A DNA stretch of 64,000 nucleotides from assembly GCF_036250675.1 (NCBI RefSeq), contig NZ_CP109592.1, forward strand, positions 4,464,001-4,528,000. Direction: 5' to 3'. The notes under the pieces were generated by a model. The model made no database searches, was not told the origin of the DNA, and saw only the letters and a program-made list of their open reading frames with translations. Below, one piece after another: positions 19,688 to 30,383 of this stretch. The position numbers and the translations under genes are program-made. This stretch comes from Streptomyces sp. NBC_01689. Lineage in GTDB: Bacteria > Actinomycetota > Actinomycetes > Streptomycetales > Streptomycetaceae. Every line of letters begins with the position of its first letter. The first letter of the stretch is position 1.

Positions 19688-20050
19688 GTGTGCCTTACCT
19701 CCGTCGTCGGCGGCGGCCTGCCATCCTGCGCTTCCCCACACCTCTAGCCGCCATTCTCACCCGAACCGGTGAGGAGTGGTGTTCTCCATATGACCAAATC
19801 GGGCGGAGAGATGCGTCAGACCCCGGACGCAACTCGGCGTACTCCTTCGGTATGACACGGAGAGGCGGTGTCTCCCGCGACCCGTAGGGGTCGCCGAGCA
19901 CACCGCCCCGCGCATCCCGCGATTCCGCGCTCTCCCGCACCGGCGGGGCCGCGTCCCCGTGTCGGCCTCCGACCTTCGGCCATAGGTCAGCGACCTCCCG
20001 CCATCGGCCACCGATGCGGACCGATTCTGATTCTGGACATGACCCAAGTA

Positions 20051-20066
20051 TGTGACGCACGTCACA
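20051..20066. promoter_or_regulatory. Crp-like palindrome TGTGA-N6-TCACA
   Basis: TGTGACGCACGTCACA matches the CRP half-site pair TGTGA-N6-TCACA exactly. It lies 365 bp upstream of the LolA-like start and 110 bp past the polyprenyl synthase stop. Streptomyces Crp recognises similar sites. The distance from any start is a weakness. Confidence 0.5.
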
Positions 20067-20120
20067 ATCCCGGGCCCGTCCGCCATGGAAGGCACCCTCG
20101 CGTCCACCGTCGCGGACACC

Positions 20121-20166
20121 GGCCGGGACCGTCGCGCGGCACCGGCCGGGACCGTCGCGCGGCACC
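20121..20166. repeat. Exact 23-bp tandem duplication
   Basis: Units 20121-20143 and 20144-20166 are identical (GGCCGGGACCGTCGCG plus CGGCACC). They sit just after the polyprenyl synthase stop. Confidence 0.85.
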
Positions 20167-20176
20167 GGCGAAGGCG

Positions 20177-21187
20177 TCAGCCCGCGCGGTGCACCACCGC
20201 GTCCACGAGCTCCACCAGGGCGGCCTTCGCGTCGCACTCCGGCAGCGGAGCCACCGCGGCCCGTGCCTCCTCCGCGTACCGCACGGTGTCCCGGCGCGCC
20301 TGTTCCAGCGCCGGGTGCGCCCGCAGCCGGGCCAGCGCCTCGGCGTGCCGGTCGTCGTCGGTGAGGTCGGAGTCCAGCAGCTCGCACAGCGCGATGTCCT
20401 CGGCGAGACCGAGCCGCTCCGCCCGCTCGCGCAGCCGCAGCACCGGCAGCGTGGGAATGCCCTCGCGCAGATCCGTCCCGGGCGTCTTCCCCGACTCGTG
20501 CGAGTCGGACGCGATGTCGAGCACGTCGTCCGCGAGCTGGAAGGCGACGCCCAGCCGCTCCCCGTACTGCGTCAGTACGTCCACGACCGTCTCGTCGGCG
20601 CCCGACATCATCGCGCCGAACCGGCACGCCACGGCGACCAGCGAACCGGTCTTGCCGCTCAGCACGTCGAGGTAGTGCTCGACCGGGTCCCGCCCGTCGC
20701 GCGGCCCCGCGGTCTCGAGGATCTGTCCGGTGACCAGCCGTTCGAACGCCTCGGCCTGGACGCGGACGGCCTCGGGCCCGAGGTCGGCCAGCGTGTGCGA
20801 CGCGCGCGCGAAGAGGAAGTCGCCGGTGAGGACGGCCACCGAGTTGCCCCAGCGGGTGTTCGCGCTGGGCACCCCGCGCCGCGCGTCGGCCTCGTCCATC
20901 ACGTCGTCGTGGTACAGCGTGGCGAGATGAGTCAGCTCGACGACCACGGCCGAGGGCACGACACCCGGCGCGTAGGGGTCGCCGAACTGCGCCGCGAGCA
21001 TCACGAGCAGCGGGCGGAACCGCTTCCCGCCCGCCCGCAGGAGGTGTTGCGCGGCTTCCGTGATGAAGGGGACCTCGCTCTTGGTGACTTCGAGCAAGCC
21101 CTCCTCGACAGCCGCCAATCCGGCCTGGACATCGGCTTCGAGAGCCTGGTCCCGCACGCTCAGCCCGAACGGCCCGACGACGGTCAC
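20177..21187 (-). CDS. Long-chain polyprenyl diphosphate synthase
   Basis: This 336-aa trans-prenyltransferase condenses isopentenyl diphosphate units, probably to make the menaquinone side chain. The first Asp-rich motif is D94-D95-x-x-D98 (YHDDVMDEADARRG), the second D220-D221-x-x-D224 (FQLADDVLDIAS), and GGKRFRPLL lies near residue 53. Small residues (A89, T90) before the first motif fit a long-chain product, which sequence alone cannot fix. The start is GTG 21185-21187. It stands alone but lies in a window with mqnA, mqnC, mqnE, menG and nuo, which supports the menaquinone assignment over carotenoid use. Confidence 0.88.
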   Translation of the reverse strand: MTVVGPFGLSVRDQALEADVQAGLAAVEEGLLEVTKSEVPFITEAAQHLLRAGGKRFRPLLVMLAAQFGDPYAPGVVPSAVVVELTHLATLYHDDVMDEADARRGVPSANTRWGNSVAVLTGDFLFARASHTLADLGPEAVRVQAEAFERLVTGQILETAGPRDGRDPVEHYLDVLSGKTGSLVAVACRFGAMMSGADETVVDVLTQYGERLGVAFQLADDVLDIASDSHESGKTPGTDLREGIPTLPVLRLRERAERLGLAEDIALCELLDSDLTDDDRHAEALARLRAHPALEQARRDTVRYAEEARAAVAPLPECDAKAALVELVDAVVHRAG

Positions 21188-21537
21188 GAGAGGTTCTCCT
21201 GTCTGCTGACGATCACATGGCGAACTCGGTCGATCATTCGGTCGATGACACGGTTTGTCGATGTGTCGCTGCCATCACTCAAGTCAGCGTATCCGGTCAC
21301 GTTTCGATCACCACGAGCGCCCACCGTCCCCGCCGCCGACTTCCTCCCGACATCCTCCCGACTTCCCTCCCGCCCGGCCTCCGATGTCTCCGGGACGCAG
21401 ACGGTCCCACGTTCCGGCGGCGGCCGATCCCGAACGGTATGTTCGTCATCGGCACTTATGTAGCCATATGGGACGAATCCCGCGAGGGCACCGAGGACAC
21501 CGAGGACACCGAGGACACCGAGGACACCGAGACGAGC
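21188..21537. other. Divergent region between polyprenyl synthase and CocE-type hydrolase
   Basis: This 350-bp gap includes an AT-richer stretch at 21215-21310 (repeated GTCGAT wording near the synthase start). Just before the hydrolase ATG are four exact copies of the 9-mer CGAGGACAC (21492-21527). An ATG at 21439 would translate this repeat as EDTEDTEDT; the ATG at 21538 is preferred from family length. Confidence 0.45.
21492..21527 (+). repeat. 9-bp tandem repeat, four exact copies
   Basis: Four head-to-tail copies of CGAGGACAC end 10 bp before the chosen start of the hydrolase. Copy-number variation would change the leader, or the N-terminus if translation starts at 21439. Confidence 0.85.
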
Positions 21538-23886
21538 ATGCACATCCGTACAGCCTTCCCCTACGAGACGACTCACGAGGACCTCTGGATCCCCCTGGCG
21601 GACGGCACCCGGCTGTACGCACGCATGTGGCGCCCGTGCACCGAGGAACCCGTCCCCGCACTGCTCGAATACCTCGCGGACCGCCTCAGCGACTCGACGG
21701 CGCCGCGCGACGCGCAGCGCCACCCCTGGTACGCGGGCCACGGCTACGCCTCCGTCCGGGTGGACGCCCGTGGCCACGGCAACTCGGAGGGCGTGCCCGC
21801 GGGCGCGGAGACCACCGAGCCCGCCGACGGGGTGGAAGTGGTCCACTGGCTGGCCGCCCGGCCCTGGTGCGACGGCAGGGTCGGCATGTTCGGCATCTCC
21901 CGGGGAGGTGACATCTCCCTCCGGGTCGCGGCCCGCGCGCCCGAACCCCTGAAGGCGGTCGTCACGGTCTGCCCGGCCGACGACGGCTTCGGTCCGGGCG
22001 TCGGCCCCGGCCGTGCGGGACATTCCCTCCTCACCGCCGGCGCGCACGCCCGCGCGGCCGCGGCACTCGCCCGCACCGCCCGGCCACCCGACCCCGCGTA
22101 CGTCGGCGAGGCCATGTGGCGCGGCCTGTGGGCGGACCGCCTGGAGGCGGTGGACCGGTTCATCCGTACGAGGCCGCCGCACCCGGCCCAAGGCGTGCAC
22201 GGGGGCGACGGGAACGGCGAGGACGGCGCGGGCGACGAGGGCCGCGGCGGGACCCCGGGCGACCTCTCCGCGATCCGCGCGGCCGTACTGGCGGTCGGCG
22301 GCTGGCACGACCCGCACCGCGACGCGGTGCTGCGCCTGGTCCAGGGCCTCCCGCCGGACCGGGTACGCGGCCTGATCGGGCCCTGGTCGCACCAGTACCC
22401 TGACCAGGACCGGTCGCCGGGCGCGGCGATCGGCTTCCTCCAGGAGACGCTGCGCTGGTGGGACCACTGGCTCGGTCGGCCCGGCACACCCGGGCCGACC
22501 GCCCCGGCCACGAGCGCACCGGCGGACCGGGACCCGGATCCGGACGCGCACGCAGGCGCGGTCGCGGTCGCGGAGCCGGACGCGGTCGCGGTCGCGGTCG
22601 CGGTCGCGGTCGCGGAGCCGGACGCGGTCTCAGACCTGGGCGTGAATCCGGACCCCGCCCCGGACCCGGTCGCGGACCCGGCCCCTGACGCGAACCCGAA
22701 CCCGGACCCGAACCCCAGGACACCGGCGGGTACCGGTGCCGGATCGGTGATGTCGGAGCCCCTGCTGCGCTCCTACGTCATGGACGCGCACCCGCCGGCG
22801 ACGGCCTACCCGGTCCTGTCCGGCCGGTGGGTGGGCGACACCGCCTGGCCCTCCCCCCTGGTCACCCCCGTCACCCACCCGCTCCGGGGCGCGCCGGTGC
22901 TCGTGCGCTCCCCTCAGCACACCGGCGTGGACGCGGGCCGCTTCCGCCCCGCCGGGGGCGACGCGGACCTGCCGCCGGACCAGCGGGAGGAGGACGCGCG
23001 ATCCGCCTGCTTCGAGTTCGAGGTGCCCGGCGAGACCTGGATCCTGGGCAGCCCGTGCGTGCGCCTGCGCCTGACCCTCCATGCGGCCCGGGGGCAGGTG
23101 ATCGCCCGGGTGTGCGACGTGGCCCCCGACGGCTCCTCGACCCTGGTCACTCGGGGTGCCCTGATCATGTCGCCGCGCAACGGCCGCGATCAGGTGACCC
23201 GCCGGGTACCGGGCACCACGGAGGACGTCCGTCTCGACCTGGCCGCCATCGGCTACGCCGTCCCGCCCGGCCACCGCATCCGTCTCGCCCTCTCCTCCAC
23301 GTACTGGCCGTGGATCTGGCCCGAGCCGGGACCGGAGGCCGGCTTCACCCTGGACCCGTCGGCCAGTTCCCTCGAACTCCCGGTCCGGGCAAGGGAGTCG
23401 GACCCCACGATCACTTTCGCGGAGCCACAGCACTCCGTCCCGCTCGGGGTGGTCTCCGCGCCGACCCTCGACGAACCCCGCCCGGAACAAAGGGTCGTGC
23501 ACGACGTGGCGAAGGACGAGTGGTGCCTCGAAGCGGTCCCCCACCACCACGGCACCCGTGTCCACCCCGACGGGCTCGCGCACACGGAGGAGGGGCTGGA
23601 GACGTACTCCGTGCGCGAGGCCGACCCCCTGACCGCCCGCGCCCGCTCCTCCTGGTCGGTCCGGCTGCACCGGGCCGAGCCACCCGGGGTCTGGGACGCA
23701 CGGGTCGAGGTCCGCTCCGAAGTCACCTGCGAACACGACGACTTCATCGCCTCCGGCGAGCTGGTCTGCAAGGACGGCGACGAGGTCGTCTTCCACCGGA
23801 CCTGGGAGCGGAGGATCCCGCGCACGGCGGGCCGACGGTCCGACGACGACACCGGCGCCCCCGCGGAGCGGAGCACGCGCCGGTGA
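21538..23886 (+). CDS. CocE/NonD-family (X-Pro dipeptidyl-peptidase-like) hydrolase
   Basis: This 782-aa serine hydrolase has an alpha/beta-hydrolase domain with the nucleophile S121 in GMFGISRGGD. The probable Asp is in VGGWHDPHRDAV and the His in GPWSHQYPD. The C-terminal jelly-roll (ETWILGSPCVRLRLTL, GALIMSPRN, GHRIRLALSS) is typical of CocE and X-Pro peptidases. Between them, residues of about 335-400 form a low-complexity insert of Val-Ala and Pro-Asp/Pro-Asn repeats absent from typical members. The extreme C-terminus (about 630-782) is an additional domain of unknown role. No signal peptide is seen. The ATG at 21538 has only a weak ribosome site. The substrate (peptide or ester) cannot be read from sequence. 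Confidence 0.85.
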   Translation: MHIRTAFPYETTHEDLWIPLADGTRLYARMWRPCTEEPVPALLEYLADRLSDSTAPRDAQRHPWYAGHGYASVRVDARGHGNSEGVPAGAETTEPADGVEVVHWLAARPWCDGRVGMFGISRGGDISLRVAARAPEPLKAVVTVCPADDGFGPGVGPGRAGHSLLTAGAHARAAAALARTARPPDPAYVGEAMWRGLWADRLEAVDRFIRTRPPHPAQGVHGGDGNGEDGAGDEGRGGTPGDLSAIRAAVLAVGGWHDPHRDAVLRLVQGLPPDRVRGLIGPWSHQYPDQDRSPGAAIGFLQETLRWWDHWLGRPGTPGPTAPATSAPADRDPDPDAHAGAVAVAEPDAVAVAVAVAVAEPDAVSDLGVNPDPAPDPVADPAPDANPNPDPNPRTPAGTGAGSVMSEPLLRSYVMDAHPPATAYPVLSGRWVGDTAWPSPLVTPVTHPLRGAPVLVRSPQHTGVDAGRFRPAGGDADLPPDQREEDARSACFEFEVPGETWILGSPCVRLRLTLHAARGQVIARVCDVAPDGSSTLVTRGALIMSPRNGRDQVTRRVPGTTEDVRLDLAAIGYAVPPGHRIRLALSSTYWPWIWPEPGPEAGFTLDPSASSLELPVRARESDPTITFAEPQHSVPLGVVSAPTLDEPRPEQRVVHDVAKDEWCLEAVPHHHGTRVHPDGLAHTEEGLETYSVREADPLTARARSSWSVRLHRAEPPGVWDARVEVRSEVTCEHDDFIASGELVCKDGDEVVFHRTWERRIPRTAGRRSDDDTGAPAERSTRR

Positions 23887-24469
23887 ATCCCCGGCCGACC
23901 TGACGGATCCCGGCGAGGGACGCCCGCCCTCCCTCCCGGCCACCGGGAACCCGTCCCGCCCGTCGCCGTCATCTGGGCGGACACGACACCCTGGGACAAC
24001 AGCCTTATCCCGGAACGGAGTTCGTTCTCCGGCCCGACAGGGATCACCGCGGGCGCCCTGAACGGCGTTCCCGTGGGCGCCACTTCAGGAGCGAGGGCGG
24101 CCGGCTCCCCCACGACACCCCCGTCACGGGCCGGACCGTACGGTCGGTACGTCCGCCCCTGACGAGCCTCACAGCGACGCCTTACACGCGCCTTATATGC
24201 CCGACTTGCCGCCATTGCCGGTTTATTCCTGGCGCAATGAGTGAGTTGAGTCACGCGCGAAGGTCATCAACACCGTCCTCCCGCTCAACGACTACCCATT
24301 TGCATAAGCCAAGTTGAGCGAAGAATTCCGGATTAATCGGGCAAATCAACTGCCCTTATGTCCTGGTGAAAACGATCTACACCGCGACATCAAGTCTTGT
24401 TTCGGACATGTGCTCTCGCATACCTTCACGTCACTCCGGACGGACCGCCCAATCCTGCCGCCGACCGGA
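23887..24469. other. Long intergenic region with promoter for the riboswitch transcript
   Basis: No gene is supported in this stretch before the riboswitch. From about 24180 to 24440 it is unusually AT-rich for the window, consistent with promoter and regulatory DNA. Hairpin-prone GC-rich sequence near 24040-24090 may terminate the CocE-type transcript. Confidence 0.4.
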
Positions 24470-24615
24470 GACCGAACCCGACCACACACGCACGGCAGGA
24501 GCGGGGGACCCAGGTAAGTCGCCGATCCGGAGTCCGGAACGGCTAGGGGTGAAGTCGCACTCACCGTGCGGCCGGGCAGCTCCCGCCCGAACCCGACAGC
24601 TCACCTCGCAGGCGC
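24470..24615 (+). ncRNA. c-di-AMP riboswitch (ydaO/yuaA type)
   Basis: Conserved blocks of the actinobacterial ydaO class appear in order: AGGAGCGGGGGACCCAGG with AAGTCGCC (24497-24523), GGGGTGAAGTCGC (24545-24557), and CCCGAACCCGACAGCTCACC followed by TCGCAGGCG (24586-24614). They end 17 bp before the start of a cell-wall lytic enzyme, the usual target. In the family, c-di-AMP binding lowers expression. The 5' edge is approximate because the outer stem was not resolved by eye. Confidence 0.88.
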
Positions 24616-24631
24616 CGGAGAGGAACTCGTC

Positions 24632-25360
24632 ATGGCCGCAGCAGGTAGACACAGCCACCCGAAGTCCCGCAGCACCCTCGTCCGCGGCATCCTCGCCGCC
24701 GGCACGGGCGCCGCGGTACTCGCCCTCCCGCTCCTGGGCGCCACCTGCGCACAGGCCGCCACGGGCACCTCCGACGCCCAGCTCGTCACCTACAAGGTGG
24801 TCGCGGGCGACACCCTGGTCAAGATCGCGAAGAAGTACCCCTCCACCGGCGGCTGGAAGAAGCTGTACGAGGCCAACACCGCGGTCATCGGTTCCGACCC
24901 GTCGGCACTCCGCACGGGAATCACCCTGACGATCGGGACTAAAACCGTCCAGAACGCCACGAAGTCGACAAGCGCCACCGCGGCGGTCGCCAAGACCGCG
25001 AAGTCCACGACGGTCACGACCGCGGCCGCCAAGACGTACACCAACGATCTCGACGGCTGGATCAAGCAGTCGCTCGACATCATGGCCAAGTCCGGAATCC
25101 CGGGCACCTACAACGGCATCTACCGCAACGTCATGCGGGAGTCCTCCGGGAACCCGAAGGCGATCAACAACTGGGACTCCAACGCCGCGGCCGGAATCCC
25201 CTCCAAGGGCCTGCTCCAGGTCATCGACCCGACGTTCAAGGCCTACCACGTGCCCGGCACGTCGATGGACCCCTACGACCCGGTCGCGAACATCACCGCC
25301 GCCTGCAACTACGCCGCGGCGAAGTACGGCTCGATCGACAACGTCAACGGCGCCTACTGA
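24632..25360 (+). CDS. LysM-SLT cell-wall lytic enzyme under riboswitch control
   Basis: This 242-aa secreted protein has a signal peptide at 1-43 (ending CAQA-A) and a LysM domain at about 52-102 (TYKVVAGDTLVKIAKKY, WKKLYEANTAVIG). A Lys/Thr/Ala linker follows, then a C-terminal transglycosylase-like SLT domain (about 139-242) with the candidate catalytic E170 in NVMRESSGNP and GLLQVIDPTFKAY. Such enzymes cut the glycan strands of peptidoglycan. GAGAGG precedes the ATG. The upstream c-di-AMP riboswitch links it to osmotic or turgor signalling, as for Streptomyces rpfA-type genes. Confidence 0.9.
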   Translation: MAAAGRHSHPKSRSTLVRGILAAGTGAAVLALPLLGATCAQAATGTSDAQLVTYKVVAGDTLVKIAKKYPSTGGWKKLYEANTAVIGSDPSALRTGITLTIGTKTVQNATKSTSATAAVAKTAKSTTVTTAAAKTYTNDLDGWIKQSLDIMAKSGIPGTYNGIYRNVMRESSGNPKAINNWDSNAAAGIPSKGLLQVIDPTFKAYHVPGTSMDPYDPVANITAACNYAAAKYGSIDNVNGAY

Positions 25361-25377
25361 CGGGACGCCCCGGAACC

Positions 25378-25406
25378 GGGGCGCCGGAACGGACTTCCGG
25401 CGCCCC
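25378..25406. terminator. Bidirectional hairpin between lytic enzyme and HAD gene
   Basis: Perfect 12-bp arms (GGGGCGCCGGAA and its complement) surround a 5-nt loop between convergent genes. An overlapping alternative stem, CGCCCCGG-AA-CCGGGGCG, begins at 25366. Confidence 0.7.
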
Positions 25407-25435
25407 GCGAACCGGGCGACGACGGAGAGCCGGGG

Positions 25436-26254
25436 CTACCGGGCGAAGAGCGGGAACAGCCGCTCCAGCACCACCGCGACCCCGTCCTCCTCGTTCGACA
25501 GCGTCACCTCGTCGGCCACCGCCTTGAGCTCCGGATGGGCACCGGCCATGGCGACCCCATGGGCGGCCCAGTCGAACATGGGGATGTCGTTGGGCATGTC
25601 CCCGAAGGCGATGGTGGTCTCGCGAGCCAGCCCGAGATGGGCGGCGGCCAGCGCCAGCCCCGTCGCCTTGGTCACCCCGCATGGCTGGAGTTCGACCGTG
25701 CCGGGACCCGACATGGTGACGGTGGCCAGCGAACCCACCGCTCCCCTGGCCGTCGCGGCCAACTCGTCGTCGGACAGCAACGGGTGGCGCAGCAGCACCT
25801 TGCTGATCGGCTCCGCCCACAGGTCGTCCCGGCGCCCGACCCGTACCGCGGGAAGCGTCGGGTGCGGCATCACATAGCCGGGCTCGATGAGGGTCAGCCC
25901 GTCCACGCCGTCCTGGTCCACCGCCGCGTGGAGCAGTCCGACCTCCGCCTCGATCTTGCCCAGCGCCGTCTCCGCGAGTTCCCTGTCCAGTGTCACCGAC
26001 CACAGCAGACGGTCCTCGACCGCGTCGTAGAGCTGTGCCCCCTGGCCGCACACCGCCAGTGCCGCGCCGCCGAGTTCACCGAGGAGCGGACGCACCCGCG
26101 GCGCGGGACGCCCCGTCACGACCAGGTGCCGGGCGCCCGCCTCCACCGCGCTCGCCAGCGCGGCCCGGGTCCGGTCGGAGACCGTGTCGTCGCCGCGGAG
26201 CAGCGTTCCGTCCAGGTCAGTGGCGATGAGTGAATATGCAGTCGGCGCGGCCAT
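25436..26254 (-). CDS. Cof-type HAD-superfamily phosphatase
   Basis: This 272-aa hydrolase has motif I DLDGTLL (nucleophile D13, acid/base D15), motif II TGRPAP, a type IIB cap domain, and motifs III/IV SKVLL and FGDMPNDIPMF. Cof-type enzymes dephosphorylate sugar phosphates or cofactors; the substrate is unknown. The ATG at 26252-26254 has no ribosome site, and an inverted repeat abuts it, so it may be leaderless. A GTG 30 bp upstream is in frame. Confidence 0.88.
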   Translation of the reverse strand: MAAPTAYSLIATDLDGTLLRGDDTVSDRTRAALASAVEAGARHLVVTGRPAPRVRPLLGELGGAALAVCGQGAQLYDAVEDRLLWSVTLDRELAETALGKIEAEVGLLHAAVDQDGVDGLTLIEPGYVMPHPTLPAVRVGRRDDLWAEPISKVLLRHPLLSDDELAATARGAVGSLATVTMSGPGTVELQPCGVTKATGLALAAAHLGLARETTIAFGDMPNDIPMFDWAAHGVAMAGAHPELKAVADEVTLSNEEDGVAVVLERLFPLFAR

Positions 26255-26808
26255 GATCCGAAGAATACGGATCGAACGACTCACTGGCCCGGCGTGAACC
26301 GGACGACGTCCGGTATCCCGTCAGCAACGCCGTTCACCGCACGGGCCGGAGGCCATTGACGCCGTCAGCCGCCCTCGATCCGCCGCGCCGGACACCCCGG
26401 ATCCACCGGCCGTCCCCACCAACACCCGCCCCGCACCGGGCCGTTGCGATCCGCTCACGCTCGGCCGCCATCCGCTGGGGCCGAGACCGGGGCCCGGACC
26501 GAGGCCAGGACCGGGACCGGGACCCGGGCCGCGGACGGACCCAGGATCGAGGACGGTCCCGGGGTCCACGTCGCAAGTCGGGGTCGGCACCCGCCCCGGA
26601 ACGCCCCGCCCCGCACCGGCGGCAGCCGCTGTACGACCGCGAGCATCGCGCTGGAATTGCCCGATCCGGAGAGACCTTTGCGGACATGGCGAACTCTTCA
26701 GACACTGCCCGGCACGGTCGCTCCCCCGTAACGTGTGCCCAGACCACACAGAACGTGTGGAACACCTGGACCACGGCGCGTACGACCACGAAAGCGAGGC
26801 ACCACCCG
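26255..26808. other. Intergenic region between HAD and fumarylacetoacetase genes
   Basis: A small inverted repeat, GATCCG-n7-CGGATC (26255-26273), touches the HAD start. From about 26480 to 26560 the sequence is a GGACCGGGACC-type simple repeat. Open frames here are compositional. The fumarylacetoacetase has GAGG about 11 bp before its ATG. Confidence 0.4.
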
Positions 26809-28014
26809 ATGCCCCCCTTCGATGTCCCCGAGGGCGATCCCTTCGGCCCGCACAACCTCCCCTACGGCGTCTTCTCCCGGGCCGGCTCGTCCGAACGGAG
26901 CGTCGGCGTCCGGCTCGGCGACCACGTCCTCGACGCCGGTGCGGCGGCTCTGGCGCTCGGCTCCCCGTACGCCGGCCTGCTCGCGCGACCGACCCTGAAC
27001 CCGCTGCTCGCGGCGGGCCGCACGGCCTGGTCCGACGTGCGCCGCGCGCTGACGGCCTGGGTGACGGTCCCGGCCCACCGGGAGACCGTGGAGCCCCATC
27101 TGCACCCCCTCTCCGAGGTGACCCTGCACCTCCCGTTCGAGGTCGCCGACTACGTCGACTTCTACGCCTCCGAGAACCACGCCCGGAACGTCGGACAGAT
27201 CTTCCGTCCCGACGCGGCGGACTCCCTCACCCCCAACTGGAAGCACCTTCCGATCGGCTACCACGGCCGCGCGGGCACGGTGGTGGTGTCGGGTACGGAG
27301 GTGGCGCGTCCGTCGGGTCAACGCAAGGCCCCCGCCGACGCCGAGCCCGTCTTCGGCCCGTCCGTCCGGCTCGACATCGAGGCGGAGGTCGGTTTCGTGG
27401 TCGGCACTCCCTCGCCCCTCGGCACCCCGGTGCCGCTCGCCGACTTCCGCGACCACGTCTTCGGCCTGTGCCTCCTCAACGACTGGTCGGCGCGTGACAT
27501 CCAGGCCTGGGAGTACGTCCCGCTCGGTCCGTTCCTGGGCAAGTCCTTCGCCACCTCGGTGTCGGCGTGGATCACCCCGCTCGACGCCCTGGACGACGCC
27601 CGGGTCGCGCCCCCGGCCCGCACGCACCCCCTACTTCCCTACCTGGACGACTCCGCGGAGGACCCCGGCGGGTACGACCTCCGTATCTCCGTCGCCGTCA
27701 ACGGCCATGTGGTCTCGGAGCCGCCCTTCTCCACCATGTACTGGACGGGAGCGCAGCAGCTCGCCCACATGACGGTCAACGGAGCCTCCCTGCGCACCGG
27801 TGACCTGTACGGCTCGGGAACGGTCAGCGGGCCCTCGCCGCAAGAGCGGGGCTCCCTCCTCGAACTCACCTGGAACGGCAGCGAGCCTCTCGAACTCCCC
27901 ACCGGCAAGCGCGCCTTCCTCGAGGACGGCGACGAGGTGACGATGACGGCCTGGGCCCCCGGCCCAGGCGGTACCCGGGTCGGCCTCGGCGAGGTGACGG
28001 GGCGCATCCGCTAG
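26809..28014 (+). CDS. fahA: Fumarylacetoacetase
   Basis: This 401-aa enzyme of tyrosine/homogentisate breakdown hydrolyses fumarylacetoacetate to fumarate and acetoacetate. The N-terminal FAA domain covers about 1-110. The catalytic metal-binding domain includes YVDFYASENHARNVG with GQIFRP, LPIGYHGRAGTVVVSG, RLDIEAEVGFVVG, LLNDWSARDIQAWEYVPLGPF with GKSF, and YWTGAQQLAHMTVNG. The length fits the family (about 400-420). It stands alone; no homogentisate dioxygenase is nearby. The ATG choice matches the family N-terminus (DVPEGDPFGPHNLPYGVF). Confidence 0.92.
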   Translation: MPPFDVPEGDPFGPHNLPYGVFSRAGSSERSVGVRLGDHVLDAGAAALALGSPYAGLLARPTLNPLLAAGRTAWSDVRRALTAWVTVPAHRETVEPHLHPLSEVTLHLPFEVADYVDFYASENHARNVGQIFRPDAADSLTPNWKHLPIGYHGRAGTVVVSGTEVARPSGQRKAPADAEPVFGPSVRLDIEAEVGFVVGTPSPLGTPVPLADFRDHVFGLCLLNDWSARDIQAWEYVPLGPFLGKSFATSVSAWITPLDALDDARVAPPARTHPLLPYLDDSAEDPGGYDLRISVAVNGHVVSEPPFSTMYWTGAQQLAHMTVNGASLRTGDLYGSGTVSGPSPQERGSLLELTWNGSEPLELPTGKRAFLEDGDEVTMTAWAPGPGGTRVGLGEVTGRIR

Positions 28015-28030
28015 TCCCCTCTCCCCTAGT

Positions 28031-28059
28031 CACCCCGCGCCCGGCCCGGGCGCGGGGTG
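28031..28059. terminator. Bidirectional hairpin between fumarylacetoacetase and recQ
   Basis: Near-perfect arms (CACCCCGCGCCCGG and its complement) form a long GC stem between convergent stops. Confidence 0.65.
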
Positions 28060-28121
28060 GGTGCCGCCCGACGGGGCCCCTGTCCCGCCTCCCCCGGCCC
28101 CGGGGCACGGACCGGGTCGCG

Positions 28122-30080
<1,959 letters not shown>

Positions 30081-30383
30081 CACACCCGTCCCGCCCATCG
30101 TCCTGTCCCCCGTGCGTCGCGCCTCGACCACTGCGTCCACGATAGGGGTCCGCGCCGACACTCCTGGAGTTGTCCACAGGCTGCGACCGGCCGGCTTCTC
30201 CGGGTTCCGGAATCCGGCCCTCCCACTCACTCCGCCGCTGCCCGCGTTCCACCCGTTGGCCCCCTTCGTATGGCGGCCCCGCGCGGCGGCGGGACATGCT
30301 GCTCGGGCGGAGGGGAGCCGCAGCCGACGGACCGGCACGTCCCGCACGCCGCCGCTCCCCCTCTCCCGTCTAGGAGCCACCCC
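30081..30383. promoter_or_regulatory. Divergent region between recQ and a secreted protein, with DnaA box
   Basis: TTGTCCACA at 30170-30178 equals the Streptomyces DnaA-box consensus. It lies 72-90 bp upstream of the two possible recQ starts. The same 15-mer context recurs at nuoN. AGGAG precedes the secreted-protein ATG. Confidence 0.45.

Larger units (their letters stand above)
19688..20176. other. Intergenic region upstream of the LolA-like operon
   Basis: This 489-bp gap holds the presumed operon promoter. It contains a Crp-like palindrome (20051-20066) and a 23-bp exact tandem duplication (20121-20166), listed separately. The part from 19750 to 19870 is less GC-rich than the surroundings. 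No gene is recognised. Confidence 0.4.

Noticed and set aside
23253..24254. Minus-strand ORF at the end of the CocE-type gene
   Set aside because: Mostly antisense of the hydrolase C-terminus; no recognisable protein.
24314..24517. Small ORF upstream of the lytic enzyme
   Set aside because: It runs into the conserved riboswitch blocks and has no ribosome site or family resemblance.
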